From: Scatophagus argus
Lineage: Eukaryota > Chordata > Actinopteri > Scatophagidae
Length of the DNA stretch: 64,000 nt
Assembly: GCF_020382885.2 (NCBI RefSeq)
Contig: NC_058495.1
Coordinates: 26,946,627 to 27,010,626, forward strand
Direction of reading: 5' to 3'
The stretch's first letter is position 1, and every line of letters starts with the position of its first letter. Under the pieces are notes generated by a model. It searched no databases. It was not told the origin of the DNA and saw nothing but the letters and a program-made list of their open reading frames with translations. The position numbers and the translations under genes were made by a program. Shown piece after piece: positions 11,310-30,000 of this stretch.

Positions 11310-14300
11310 GTTAATGACTGCAGTGCATACTCATAGTATTAACATCAAATACTTCAATGCTACTCCAATGCTGTTCTTATCAGCCAGATAATGACAGTAT
11401 GAATATCACAGTATGATTCTACTGACAGTAACGGTTACATACAGACTAACTTTAATTATCTGTAGGTGTGTCTCACCCTCTTGATCCAAAGAAGCCGTCG
11501 GTGTCAGGGAAAGCCGAGCAGAACTGTTTGAAGTAGCAGTTGAGCGGCGAAGCGAAGCACTCAAAGGAAACGCCAAACTGTCGGTTCAACGCCTCAAACA
11601 CCGTCACAGGCAGCGCCCCCTGCAGGCCTGTCCCCTCATTAACCCCTGTGCCAAACATCACCTGGACACACACACACATTAACTCAACAAATTAACTGAG
11701 TTGTTAACAGACTGTCAGGCGAGGTCAGGGAAACCCCGATTGGTTAGCAGAAAGTCAGCTGACCTGGTATCTCTTGAGGAGGCACCAGACTCTGGATAGG
11801 AACTTCTCAAAGCGAGGATCATCAATGCAGCTGTACCTGTACAACAACTCCTGCACAAACAGAGATAGACGGACGGACTTTAAACAGGATTCAACAGACT
11901 CTCACTCTCCTCTGGTTGACATTAGCCACCATGTTGGAAGGGCCTTCATTTGCCCTCATCTGCAGAGAAAAACAGCAATGGTTTAAAACAATGTGCCGAT
12001 CCATTATTGGGTGCAGATTCCCACGCCGAGCAGTACTAAACATCAGGGTCAGTAGTATCTCTCAGTACTGACCAGTTTACTAAAGTGACCTCTGTTGACT
12101 TTGACCATCTCTCCTCTGAAGCGCAGACAGGCCACGTCGTTCTCGAAGTGCAGCTCGACTCGAGGAAGAGGAGGCGAGGGGATCGCCAGACGCACCGGGT
12201 AACAGTAGACTAAGCGGGACTGCTGGGGGGACGCACATGCCTCTGAAGACACACACAACACATGATACACACATGAACAACACACAGGACAGAACGTTAC
12301 CTGTGGGGGGTCCTGCAGTTGACTTGTGTCTGTGTGTACCTGTCGGGGGGTCCTGCAGCAGGCTCAGGTGTGTCTGTCTCAGGCGGCGGCTGTACTCTGC
12401 TGACAGCTGGTAGATCTTGGAACAGATTCCCTCCACGGAGTCTTTGGCGACAGCGGCGACATGAGGTCCACACTGCTGTCTCAGATGCTCCAGACGGTCC
12501 TATGCGCACACACGCACGCACGCACCCACACACACTAATTACACATTCGTATAGTGACTGTGCTGCAACTAAATATTCATCCGTCCATTTTGCAGCTCAT
12601 CTGGGATCAGGCTGTGTACAGCAGGCCAGAGAATCTTCTCCCTTTCCACATCCTCCAGCTCTTCCTGAGGGATCCAAAGCTGTTCCAAGCATGATGAGAT
12701 TCTGCTCTGATCCAGAGATGTTCTCAAGCAGGAGGAGATCTCACAGTTTACTCTTTAAACTTTTGGGATTAAAAAGTGTATTTATCTTTACTCTTATGTC
12801 TCAGCCTCCCTGCATCAGCGAACCATAATGTGATGTAGACTACTGTAATGAGTCTGTCTTGTCCTGTTGACTGGAGGGAAATAACTGGAGTCTCTGCTGA
12901 GTGATGAGTCCAGTCAGACGCCACACACACACACAACCTCAGTGCTGCTGTTGCTCACTAGTTTACATTCATTAACGCATTCTGTCCAAATAAATAAAAA
13001 CGATCCTGTGGTCAAACTCACAGTGTAAAACATTTGCTTTGCCTTCTGTGTGAACACAATCAAAATTTGAAATGTATTAAAGTAGAAAGATGAGTCTCAT
13101 TCCCAGAGAATCTATTCTGTTTGGTGATGGATGAGTGGTCTGTCACTGTGGTGGTAACACACTTGACCACAGTTCCAGTCCTTTGCAGAAGGAATATAAA
13201 GCCCTCACTGTCTAATAAATCAGAGTACAACTCAGTTCTACTGGTGCCTGTAGGCACAAACTCATATTTCTGAACATTTTGGGGAACCTCAAAACCTCTG
13301 CCAGAGAGACGACACCTCGAGTCAGGGTCATCAGTCCTGCCGAGCGTGTTTGTTATGAGACTAAACGTGTTGAGAAGCCTGTAACACAGTGACAAACAGA
13401 AGAGGAGAAGCATCAGGGGTTACCATGTAGTCCTCCTTGCTGGCGGAGTGATCTCGGCGCAGCCAGCTCATGGTGTCTTCAGCGTTCCACTTCACAACCT
13501 TCCTGCTCTCTGGACTCGCATTCCTGAACAGGTCAGACATGAAAGGTCAGAGCTCCTGGACGATGACCTCAACCAGACAGCACCCTGATTGGTCTGCTGT
13601 GACCTACCTGGAGTCAATCATCTTCTTAGCAGCTTCAGCATATTTGAACAGCAGCTTCCGGGCCTCCTCTTTGTACTTGATGCGCGACAACCTGAGACAC
13701 ACAAAGATATTAATGTGTAAAAACAGATAATATTCAAAACACTAATTTCACTGATATGGTCCAGTCCAGACAGGTACCTGATGGGAATGTCGTTCATGAC
13801 CTCTCTGAACATGGACGGGGAGATGACGGGCTCACAGTCGCTTGGCAGTAAGGGGTCATGACCTTTGTCAATCACTTTCCTTTCCAGTAACCAACGGTTG
13901 AATGACTCCCGGGGCGGATCAATACCTGAACCACAGACAGACGTCCCACTTACTGACACGACCAACAAATCCTAATTAATGACCAAAGTCCATCAAGAGC
14001 TGCAAGTCTGTGGACAAGTTCCAAATTAAAACCAACAAGTCAAGTCCAAAATTGAGATGAACTTGATTGTCATGCCTCCACTTTAGTTTTCATCCTACTG
14101 TGTGATGGTACCTTCTCTCTGGTGGCACAGCTCATGGTAGTGTTGCCGAAGTTTGGTGACAAGCTGAGCCCTCTGCAGCTCTATCTCAGGGTGTGGAGGC
14201 AGGTGGTTGGCGGGACGATGCTCTCTGATCACAGCATTGGTCTGGACATCCAGATCCCAGTATACACTGAAAACAAGGCAAGTTTATTTGTAAAGTACCT

Positions 14301-15753
14301 TTCACTGGCAAGGGAATTCAAAGGGTTTCTCATAAGACACAAAAGGCAGGAGAGACAAACCAAGTGCTATTGACAAAGAAGCTGAAGATGCTAACTGAGG
14401 GGGTGTGGCCTCAGTACTCACACAGCTGGTCTGTAGGGAGCAGGGGCAGGGCTGGGAGTGGTGGGCGTGGTTGATTGGGTTTGTTTGTCATCTGGGGCGG
14501 AGCTCCAGGGCTTAACCCCAGGGGTGCTGGGAGAGATGGGCGTGGTGGGCTCCACCTGGAAACCACATGCAGACAGAAGAAGAGATTACACAAAGACCGA
14601 TTTTCCACAATTTCCCTCGGATCAATAAAGCATCTATCTAGCTATCTATCTCTATCAATTCACAACACACCACTCACTAGTTTAACTGTCAAGTCAGCTG
14701 ATCACAACCAGGTGTGCCTTTAAGCTGTAAATGGTCAGTTTTTACCTTGGCTCGTTTGAAGCTGTTAGGCACTGCCCCCTGCTCCTCAGAGCCCCTCCTC
14801 TTCCTCTGACCGTTACCAAGGTTACTGTCTCCACCCTCTGCTGGCGCTGCATTCAGACCCAAAGGATCAGACTGCACATAGAGAGCAAGAAAGTGATTAC
14901 TGGGCTTCATTTCCTGACTACATATGGGAAGATGACAGAAAGAGGACATACGTTATTCATCCATCAAGGGGAAATTTAATGTTTCGCACTGTTCTTATTT
15001 TAAACTAACAGGAACTTTACACATGCATCCCATTGGTTCTGAATCTACCTGGAAGCAGCACCGCATTCATCAAACCACAATGTAAAGAAGGTACAAGAAA
15101 TAAGAAAACAGTGAGCACATCATCTAAAACACTAACATAAAAAGCTTTTGGATTTATCCATGCAAATGCACAACTTGGCTGCCTTGCAAAGGAATCACTG
15201 TCACAGATCACTGTGGAAAAGGACTGCGAGCGTCAGAGAGATGGGCTGCGGAACTGCAGATCCATGGAAGTTGGATTATCGATAAGTCGGAGGGAAAACT
15301 GGCAGGAGCAATAGTGAATCTTGTCTGCAGTTCAAGTGTCCTCCCACTGAGGACACCAAGAAAGGAAGCAGTAACACTACTCACGATGACATCATGCTGA
15401 CCAAGCACTGGCACCTCCCACAGGCTCTGATTGGTGAATCTGTTGAAATAATACGGTCTGTTCTCCCTCCGAGACCAGCACTTTGACCATCCAGCCTGGA
15501 CCAGCTCATCTAACATACAGACAGTTCAGAGGGACACACGCGTCAGAGGGACAGACTGGTGCTGACACTAACCAGCCATCCAAACCAGTTCATCTATCAA
15601 ACAGACAGAGGAGTAGAGAGATGTACCTGGGAGCTCAGGTGGCTTGGCGGTGCTGGACGGAGAAAGGGGCGGTCCCTGAGAGGGGGCGGAGACAGAGGGA
15701 GACTGCATCATGGCCGCCTCCCCTTTCACCGATCCCTGACTGTCACTGGACAT
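10063..15753 (-). CDS. pcif1: PCIF1 (CAPAM), cap-specific adenosine N6-methyltransferase
   Basis: PCIF1 binds the phosphorylated RNA polymerase II tail and makes m6Am at the first transcribed adenosine of capped mRNA. About 15 coding exons are visible: roughly 15627-15753, 15385-15509, 14746-14872, 14420-14560, 14112-14266, 13779-13925, 13610-13693, 13424-13526, 12341-12498, 12071-12243, 11764-11850, 11477-11664, 11160-11255, 10660-10832 and 10063-10390. The start is [13 protein letters not shown]. Exon 2 encodes the WW domain ([27 protein letters not shown]). The catalytic NPPF motif is in [14 protein letters not shown] at about 11.2 kb. The block [20 protein letters not shown] and then [12 protein letters not shown] and [15 protein letters not shown] matches the mammalian C-terminal half. 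The tail ends in an Asn4-Ser12 tract and PRDKMAAV, unlike mammals. Any non-coding 5' exon probably lies near 17.4-18.0 kb. Exon edges are approximate. Confidence 0.95.
11264..11308. repeat. (AC)n microsatellite at a pcif1 acceptor
   Basis: About 22 AC dinucleotides. On the gene strand this is (TG)n ending about 10 bases before the AG that precedes the exon encoding the catalytic NPPF motif, so it occupies the polypyrimidine-tract position of that acceptor. Confidence 0.9.
12555..12800. repeat. Degraded interspersed repeat in a pcif1 intron
   Basis: The stretch with gcagctcatctgggatcagg, then ctcctccagct-like text and gagggatccaaagctgttcc resembles a common teleost LINE-linked repeat whose consensus has 'cctgggggatcccaaggcgttcccaggcc'. 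The match is from memory and the copy is diverged. It sits in the longest intron of pcif1 (12499-13423). The rest of that intron, including an open minus frame at 13060-13413, shows nothing I recognise. Confidence 0.4.
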
Positions 15754-17389
15754 CTCAGCTGCTCGTCAGAATGACATCGACCTTCTTGGACAAGAAGATA
15801 AACTTTAACTTTCACAATAAAACACTGGTGAGATGTGGACAGCCCCATAATGGAGACTCTGTTTCTAAATATTTCACACTGTTACACAGATCAGACCACA
15901 GACATGCTGAGGAGTTATAAACACTAATAACATCAGCTTCACATTCATGAAAATAGTTTCATAATAAAAATGTAAGCTGTAGTGATGTTGATGATGACAC
16001 AAACAAATGTGATAGTTTAATGGTCGTTACAATGGTGTGACACTGACATTTGTCACTTTTGAGACCATCTGAATGTAACCAACTTCTCTGTTGTGGTGAT
16101 CGCTGGTGTTTCTGACTTTGTTTACATTTGAGAAGACAATTCATAAATTCTAAAAAAATAATTGCTGGTTAAATTCTAACTAACTGTTGCATCTCAAACT
16201 GAGAAACTGACCTGAGCTCTTCAGGCTGTTTCCATTTATAAAACAGGACTGAGTTCTTCTGTCAGGATTGTAACACACTTTGGAAAGAAAGCAACTCTTT
16301 AACCTTCTTTGTATGTAGATGTGGACATAGAGTTTCCTTCATGACAAACAAATAGGTGAAAGCCCGATCAATATTTAGCTGTATTTATAACATTAACATT
16401 GAGACTAGAACTTTCGTTCATTATCAATTAATCTGTTGATCACTGCTTGAATTATTTGTTTTTGTCTACTAAATGACAGACTGAAGAAACTAGAACCAAG
16501 AAGTTCATGGCTTTTGTATGCCAACAATCAATCATCAAAATAGCTGTAGATTTATTTTAGGTCGTGCTTAAAAGGCGGCTGGAGTAGCTTCATTACAGTG
16601 TCGTCTCATTCAACTCTGACTGGGTCCTTCTCTCGTTATAACACTTAAGTTTATTGATAACAACAATACCAAACTATTTTGTTATATATAAAAGTCTCTT
16701 TGTATACTGAAATTGAACTTTTGATGGGGTTTAAAGGGAAATTCTCCAGTTGTAACAGTGTGACATAAGTGACATCTTCTCGTAACTGTTATGACAAACG
16801 ACATAAAAGTAATAGGCAGTGATTTTGTTAAATGTTTGACTTTTTTCAAGAAAAAACGACAAACACAGTGCTGTTCCATTTTGTCCAGCTTGTCATTTGC
16901 TGTCTGTCCCAGTCAAATGAATATGTTTGAACTGAAACTGATGGGCATTTTTCATTGTTTTGACATTTTGTAAACAAAACAATCAATCAATATGCAGATG
17001 AATTAAGTAATGAAACAACTGTTAGCTGCGGCTCTATAAAGTTGCTAATGCCGGTATAAGAAGGTGCATGGCCGTAGTGATGGATGCTGTATGTACAGAT
17101 AATGTCTGTGAGTAAATATAAACTGATCACCATCTGAACAATCAAACTGATTCAGCCAGTGTCAGCACGCTGACAACATGAAGCTTCTGACCGAGCTTTT
17201 CATCACGGACCGTCTAAATGTGGCGGTTTGAAGGCAGATGGCGGCAAACCGAGTAATATCAGAGTTTTATTCTTAACAAAACGATCGATTAACAAAAGAC
17301 AACGTGTATTTTTTATCTCGTGCGAAATTAAATCGCCATGTCCATACACTAAATTAAACGCGAATGTTTTCTTTCTTATAAGCAGAAAC

Positions 17390-18030
17390 GAGCGCTATGG
17401 TTACACGCATGCGCACGACAGGCTTTCCAAACAAACACGGAGGAGGAGATGAGGAGGGGGAGGAGGACAACAAAAAGCTGCGGCTGTTCCTCCAGAGCCC
17501 GGGCTGAAGACACGAACACTGCTGTTCTCAGTATCGCTCGACAACGGGGTCAATCCAGGCTAAATTGATTGAAAAACACAGAAAGGAGAACGGGCCACCT
17601 TTAGCCCCCGTAATTAACAGCTGTTTTGCTCAACCTGCTCGGTCTTCGCTCAGTGCGACCGCTGATGTTTAGGCGCCACTTCTTAGACAAGATGGCGGAC
17701 ACGCCCCTGCCACAGCGCTGCGCGCTCTGCACAAAACTTATGCCCTTTATTTCAAATTCAGTCCTCCTGTGCGCCATTACTCAGGTTAATCTGACGGCCA
17801 AAACCTTCCGCCACTTGTCGGTACCGTTGGAAGGGCTCTGTGGGGCCAGCTGTCCTTACCTTATGCGGTTATGGTGCGGAGAGTAGTGGTTTCTGTCCGT
17901 TTGTTTCGGGTCCTCCGCTCCGCTCCCTCCCCGCCTGCTCAGACATCTTTACAGGGACACGGGGTGAGCCACTGCGCAGGCGCAGCTGGTGCCACGCTTC
18001 CTGTTTAGAGATGTCCCGTACCTCCCGCCA
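17390..18030. promoter_or_regulatory. CpG-rich promoter-like block, probable pcif1 first-exon region
   Basis: CpG frequency rises sharply compared with flanking AT-rich DNA (gagcccgggctg, cgctcgacaacgggg, cgcgctctgc, cgctccgctccctccccgcc). A YY1-like AAGATGGCGG occurs at 17690-17699 on the plus strand. The block lies 1.7 kb upstream of the pcif1 start codon, so it may hold the non-coding first exon of pcif1. A divergent plus-strand transcript is possible; the plus reading frame through 17626-17886 is not a protein I recognise. Confidence 0.5.
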
Positions 18031-18712
18031 TGTTGAGTAGGTCAAACAGGCAGAAAACAACTAATGTGGTGTTTAAACTTTACTCGTTGACTCATAACTT
18101 GTGTCATACTGACACATTTGAAGGATTTCGGCAAGCCAAATAATATGCATTAATATAAGAAATACACTTTAATTCTCAATAAGCTCATATGGATGAGAAT
18201 TCCTTAAAGTGCTCAGATGAAGCAGTAACTTCTACATATCATGACGCCAGAGTTCAGATCCGACAAAAAAGTTAACAAATAAATACAGTTTTAAAGAAAT
18301 AAAGAAGTTACTTTTAGACCTGAACACAGAATTAATCCAGACAACATTAAGCTGATTTTTCCCAAGCACATAATCACTTTTTGTGAAAATGTTCGATGAA
18401 GAAGGTTGGAGCGAACTAAAGTCCAAGTCAATCACTAATAAAAAACTAATATGTTTTATTAAGTAAGCTAAACAGTCATCATGTATAGAAATCTTTCTTT
18501 TAAGAATGTTGCAGAATATACTTAAATGTTATTAACAAGCTTTAACTTCACAACAACAGCTGTGTGTAACCATTTTATACCAAATCTTAGGGAAGATTCA
18601 AATCAGAGAAAATATCAGTATAAAATATGTCTACCTAAAAGACTTGATATTTCTGACAAATTTATCTGAAAATTTTATGCAAAGAAAAATTTCATTCAGA
18701 ATTTTATAAACA

Positions 18713-18800
18713 TCAGAATCAGAATCAGAATCAGCTTTATTTGCCAAGTACGTGTGACCATACAAGGAATTTGACTCTGGATTTTTCTCTGTCCTGTGCA
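18713..18800 (-). repeat. LINE-type 3' end, (AGAATC)n-GCTTTATTTGCCAAGT family
   Basis: The repeated AGAATC followed by AGCTTTATTTGCCAAGTACG and then 'acaaggaatttgactctgg' is a widely dispersed fish repeat end, here in minus orientation. A relative with TTCAAGGA repeats is at 56930-57010. Assignment to a LINE or SINE family is from memory. Confidence 0.65.
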
Positions 18801-19714
18801 CCATACAAAATACAAAATAACAAATAATAGTAATAAAAAATGTAGAGTAAAGTATTTACAAGAAGAAAACATGTTTGTGAAACAGTTTCTCTTCAGTTTC
18901 CTGCAGATTTTAGACATTATATTTAAAATATTTTTTAGTTGAGTTTAGTTTTAGTTTTTTAGTTGAGTTGAGTTTGAGTTTTCCTTTTAATGTCTTAAAG
19001 ATATTAATGTATACTTTACTGTATGTGGTCAGTTAAACATTTCAGTGTGATTGTTATTATGGAATATAGGAAAATGCACTTTGACAAAATTTATTTCAAG
19101 ATATCTGTTTATTTTTATTGCAGGAAAATATTAAATAAGACAGCATTCAGATGTTTAAAATCCACAGATTACACAGAAATATCAATCATCAGATCGGACG
19201 TTCGCAGTACCAACAACAATTTGTGAAATTTAATATTTAATTGAAAAGTCAGGTTCATAATACATAAACACACAGTAGTAGTAGTGTGGTTTCTGGGACC
19301 AGGGGTTTCTTATCTGGTACAAGGCTAAAAAGTCACTCAGTTTGAAGCTAAATGGGTTTAAAAGTTGTCAGATCTAATATTGCTCACTCAGTGGGCAATA
19401 CTGTTGTAGGATCTGTGAATTCACCAGATGACCAATACGAAACCTGGGAGAGCTAACCTCTGACGGGATGCAGAGCTGAAGGGTCCAAAACAGAGGAAGC
19501 TATTGTTGCTTATTAGTATAACCTGCTCCATAAGAGAGACGTGGCTTACGGGAGACAGGAGTACATCATACTGATACAACTGGACACTCAAAACTCAAGT
19601 AGTATCTATGTGAGGGTCAGAGGTCTGAGGACACAGACCAGGTCTCACAGGTCAAGCATCAGTGGTCATGGGTCAGGTGTCTGAGGTCACAGGTCAGGTA
19701 TCGGAGGTCAGGTG

Positions 19715-24724
<5,010 letters not shown>

Positions 24725-27091
24725 TTATACTGACGGGGCCATGACATCATCAGGGGCAGGCAACATGACTGAATGCTGCTGTGTCCCAAATCCAGACTAC
24801 ATACTGATCAGTTTGATCAGTCAGTTTATGACTCCATATCTTAATGTTTTATACAAACAGGAAACAAAGAAACTCATCACAAGTTACTCCATCAATCCAA
24901 CCATGACCTTCATCTTCTATTCATCTGTTGATTTTCGCTCATTTGATAAATAAAACATCAGGAAACAAGGAAAAGATCCATTAAACGTCACATTTTGTCC
25001 AAACGACAACGTTAATATGCTGATGTTGGTAGGTATGTTTGTCATGTTCACTAGTTTAGCATTTTAGCATGTTGACATTAGCTAATTAGTGCTAAACCCA
25101 GACGGTGTGATGCATTAAAATGTTGACCTGATGATGAAAAGTCACAGGATCATGAAGTTATCACACTTCATCCTGAGGGGAACATGAATGTTTGAACCAC
25201 ATTTCATCACAATCTGTTCTGTTGTTAGAGGTAGAGATACTGCAGTCTCAAGTTTAATAAATGATTTTCAACCATTTTAACATGTGACAAATTACAACAA
25301 ACTGTGTGTCTGTTTGGATCTCAGTGTCACAAAAATGTACTTCCTTTAAATAGCTGGAATGGTCCAAAATCTCACAGCCAAATGAATGAATTAAATCAAT
25401 CAAATATGTATGTAAACTATATGACTATATATATACTAACTGTATGTGATGTAGTTTAAAGCGTCATCAGCTTCAGCTGTCTTTACTGCTGTAGCTGTTA
25501 CAGCTGATATATTATTTTGAACAAACTTACAATAAACAGAAAGATTTTTCAGCAAAATGAGTACTTTTACAACTGATACTTTAACTACATTTGGCTGATT
25601 ATATTTATATAATAATTCTGTACTCATGAATAGATTTTTTACTTGTAGTGGAGGATCTCAGTACTTCTTCCACCACTGCAAACACACACACAGGCTGATT
25701 AAATGTGGCTGACAGCAGTTTTCCCCTCTCACATGACATCACATGCAGTGTTCTGTTCAGCCATTAATTAGCCAATCACATGCTGCAGAATGCTGCCACC
25801 AATCAACCAATCAGCTACCAGATTGAAACCACATGATGAGACAAAAGACAGAGAGGAAACTGAAGAGGACAGACTATTTATGTAACAGCGTGTGAATGTG
25901 GCGTTCACTAAACTATGAAAGAGACACAAAGAGGAAGACAGTGAGAGAGAGAGACACCACCTCAGTGTGTTTCCAGGTGTTCCGAGTTCTTCAGGATATG
26001 TTTTTAAGGTGCATAAAGTCTTCAGTGTCTCCAGGGGGCGCCGGGTGATAATGTCCACATGCTGAAGACTGAAACAGATCTGTTGATATGGAGTTACACA
26101 GACATGAGCTGACCAGAGCTCTGTAGCTACTGCCCATCTCTGCTGCAGGCTACATTAGCCGCTACTAGCATAACACACCACAATCCACCAAAAACAACTG
26201 TCTGCAGTCCAATAGCATTGTGGGTAATGTAGGAGGCAGGTTTTGATGAGACAGAATGCATGAAATAAAATCATTCTCCTGCACTGAATTTAAACTGTCC
26301 CACAGAGTCACAGGGAGCCACGTGATAACAAACATGACACATTACATTCAGTCACATACAAAAAAAGACAAACAAACACAGATTCCCAAAGAGTTAGGAC
26401 TTGCAGGGGTTAAAGAAGACTCGTCTCACCTGTTTGCATAAAAGACTTTCCATTTTCCAGTAATCAGTGTTTAAAAAAACACAGAAAAAGTGGAGGATTA
26501 GAGCTGCTGCTCAGCTGCTGAGAGCTGGGAAGCTCTGGAGGAGAGCTGCTGGCAGAACTGGAGCCTCCGGTGGGATAAACAACCAGACACAACACTGCTG
26601 CTGCTCACTAGCTTACAGCTAATGTAAAGTGTTTTTTGTAGGTTTTTGATGCTCAAGACATCACTGGTCTCCATGGATTGTTTTTAAGTACAGATAATGA
26701 TTGACCCGAATGTCTTCCATTTGTCTGGGACACTGAAAGCTTCCAAGACTCATGGACCTGCTTCGGCTCTGTTTCGCAGTCCTATAATCACATGATAAGA
26801 TGGATTTTAATGGACATTTCAAGCTGTAATACATAAGAAGTGTAGAGTCAAAACATGGCACACAAGACGGGTGTTTTCTGATTTGACAGGTTATGAGACA
26901 CAGTTGAAAGTGATTTCAGTGCTCCTGTAAATCTGCAGATTCTCCATTAACAAAAAAAAAACAATCTGAAAATCTGTACAGCCAACAAAAGCACAAACAA
27001 CAAACTGTGCTGAAAACATTTTAATAAGAAACAGGTCAAGTATAAAAATGAGCTGAAATTTACATCAACAGACAGACAGGTGACAGACAGA
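24725..27091. other. Intergenic region between hdhd5 and isy1
   Basis: No coding exon was found. The sequence is moderately AT-rich with many stops. It should contain the hdhd5 promoter just above 24725 and the isy1 3' UTR just below 27092. I saw no recognisable mobile element or RNA gene. Confidence 0.55.
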
Positions 27092-30000
27092 TTACAATCC
27101 CAGCAGAGTTCTGGCAGTCTGACTCTGTGCCTGAAGCGCCTCGCTGGCATAACGCTGCAACAGCTCCATCTTTTTCCTCCTGACCAGGGCCTCCTCCACC
27201 TGAGGGATGGACAAGTCAGACAGGTGAGAGACAGACAGACAGACAGAGACGTCTCACCTCTGTGTGTGTGTGTGTCTCACCTCCTTCTGTGAGGGAACAG
27301 GTACATGTGCGATGAAGGTGACTCCTCCCTCCTCTCCCTCCTGCTCCTCCCGGCTCTCCTCTTCATCAGGCTGCACACACACACAAAAACAGACACACAC
27401 ACACACCTCACTGACAGGAAGTTACATATGGAGCCCTGCCCACAACCCCAACAGAGTGTCTCACATTTATTGTTATTTTATCCATTGTCATCACTAAGCA
27501 ACAGCCTTATTGAAGACAAAGTGAAATGTTTCTTTTTCTCTGTTAAAAGGTTTTTAGGGAAAGTTTCTCATCACTCGAATCAGACTGTGCAGCCCCCTTT
27601 GTGATTTGTGATTCTGGGTTGTGTAAATGAAACTGACTTTTTTCAGCTGCTCAACCACCAGGAGGTTTTATGCTGATAATGTGCACATCCTTCCCTTATC
27701 CTTGCACGCTTTGCACCCTCTATATCCTGTTTGCTGCTGTAATTTCCCAGTCTTGGTACTAATAAAGGATTATCTTATCTTATCTCATTATTTTATAATT
27801 TTTCAAACCAGTGTTAGAAAGTGTTCACCAAAAACTGAAAAGACCAACAGGAAGAAACAACTGATGTAATACATGAAGGGAGAAAAGTTTCACAACCCTT
27901 AGACACAACCAGCTGATCCTAAATCTGATCCTTAAACTTCCACAGGACCCTTGAAACTCCTGGAAAACCCTGGAATGTAAAGGGAGAGTTCACCTCTTCG
28001 TTGTGGACAGTGTAGATGCTCTCCTCCTCCTCCTCTTCCTCCTGCTGTTGTTTGTCCCCTGACAGACGAGACTCCTTCTCCGTCTTCCACTTCTGCATCG
28101 CCTCCATCACAGCTGCACACAGAAACAGCGTAGTGAGCAGCTCATTCAAGGCGCTACGCATGTTATTTATCAGTCACATAAATGAGTTTCTTTCCTTATG
28201 CTTCAGTTTCACATCATGTTCACATACAGCAGGTCTGACAGGGAGCCAAAGCTGCAGCCACGAGCAGCAACGAGCGAGTTTCAGGCTTCACAAGGCTGAG
28301 CAAAGTCTGCTTTAAAATGTTTCGAGCAGGAGACCAATCACAAAAATAATTAAATAGCCACAAGTGATAATAATAATAATGAAGATAATAACATGCGTGG
28401 TTTAGAAAATAATCTGATAGCATAAATTAATGCTCTACCTTGTTTCTCGTATTGCGCCTCTAGAGGAAGCAGCACTCCGTCATCTTCGTCTCTGTATCCA
28501 TAATACTCTGCGTCCACGTCTTTCATGAGCTCCGCCCTCGTCTTCCTCGGCGCCGGGGCAGCTGGATACCACATGATCCACGTGGACCAATCAGATAACA
28601 GTGCCGTGATGGATGGTTTGGTATAAAACAGGAAGTAAAAACAGAGTTTACGTACGCTCCTTCTCAAACAGCTCTCTGACTCCGGGGAGGTCTCTGGCTG
28701 CTCCAAAGTATTTATATCCTCGATTTCCTGGAACCTCCTTCCCCTCATGATCCAACATCCTCGGACCGACTCGCTGAAACACGAACAAGTCGTCAGTCCA
28801 GTTAACTGGTTTCAGGCACGGTTTCTGGTTTCAAGTATGGTTACGGGTTCTTTACCGCGTAGTCAGGTCCTCCCAGTTCTTTGATCCGGACCTCCCAGTG
28901 ACCCTTCTCTCTCAGCAGCTTGTTGATCTCATCATTCAGATCCCGAATCCTGAACTCCCCGAGACCAGCTGCACTCAGACAGGTCAGAGAGAGACAGACA
29001 GCTTTAATGCCGTGACACATTAATGATCAGCTCCTCTGCTGCATGTGAAGAGTTTCACTGGATATTAATTACTGATCAGTCATCGTCAATGAACGCACTC
29101 ACCATTCTGGATCTGAGCCACCTTCTTTGAGATCTCACTGATGATCTGAAACACACACACACACACACATCAATCACAAAGAGAAGACAGACTGTGTGCT
29201 CCTCTTTATGACTCATCCCAGTTACACACTTGACAGTGTATTTTTGTACCCGGCATCACAGTCTTTTAAGGCCTCCTTAAAGCTGATGCAGCATAAAATA
29301 AAACTGAGTCAACCATCAAATCAGAAAACTTTTAGAAAACTCGGGACAAAACAACAACACTCCACCTGTAACTGTGTCAAAGCTTTTCCTCCATCTGAAC
29401 AGCTCATATTTTCATTTATCAAACCAAAATATCTGCATGAGGTGGTGTTGATGGCATTGATCCAACTTGAAATATGTGATTGTTTTTTCCCTGCTAACAA
29501 CATGTCTCTTCAACACACTTCATTTTGTACCACAGTGCGTACCTGTCGCCTCCATTTCTCAGCTTTAGGAAGTTCACTGCACTCTGATGCCAGAAACGGC
29601 CTCCTCTCCTGCAGGCCGACAGGTAAGAGAGACAGACAGGTTACAGGGAGCATTAATGAAGGGGACAACGGAAAAGAACGTGGAAACCAAGATGAAAATA
29701 TGACATTTGTGTTCACGTACTTGTGTGCCAATAATGAGATCAGGTGATCATATAGTTACTGTGAGAGGCCTGGTTACGACTTTCATTTTTATTTACAAAG
29801 ACAAACTAAAGGGCTGCAGTGGTGTTCGACACGTCTGAAACAGCACACATGAAGGTCTGATGGAGTCTTTAACCTGTGACCCCTGCTGGGGTCCCAAGCC
29901 ACAGGTTTGGAACCACTGTGAGACAGAAGAGTGGGACACAGAGCAGAACCTGACCTTGACTTTTCCCTCCTCCAGCTGAGCCTGTCTGAACCGAGCCAGA

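Larger units (their letters stand above)
15754..19714. other. Intergenic region between pcif1 and hdhd5
   Basis: No coding exon is supported here. 15.75-17.2 kb is AT-rich and stop-rich and may be the first intron of pcif1. 17.39-18.03 kb is GC-rich and promoter-like. 18.05-19.7 kb is AT-rich and holds a LINE-type end at 18713-18800. No tRNA, rRNA or obvious small-RNA gene was seen. Confidence 0.55.

Noticed and set aside
17626-17886. Plus-strand ORF with MADTPLPQRC in the GC-rich block
   Set aside because: The ATG is part of a YY1-like AAGATGGCGG element in promoter-like DNA; the protein is not recognisable.
29196-29747. 183-codon plus ORF
   Set aside because: Antisense to isy1 exon 4 and flanking introns; no recognisable domain.
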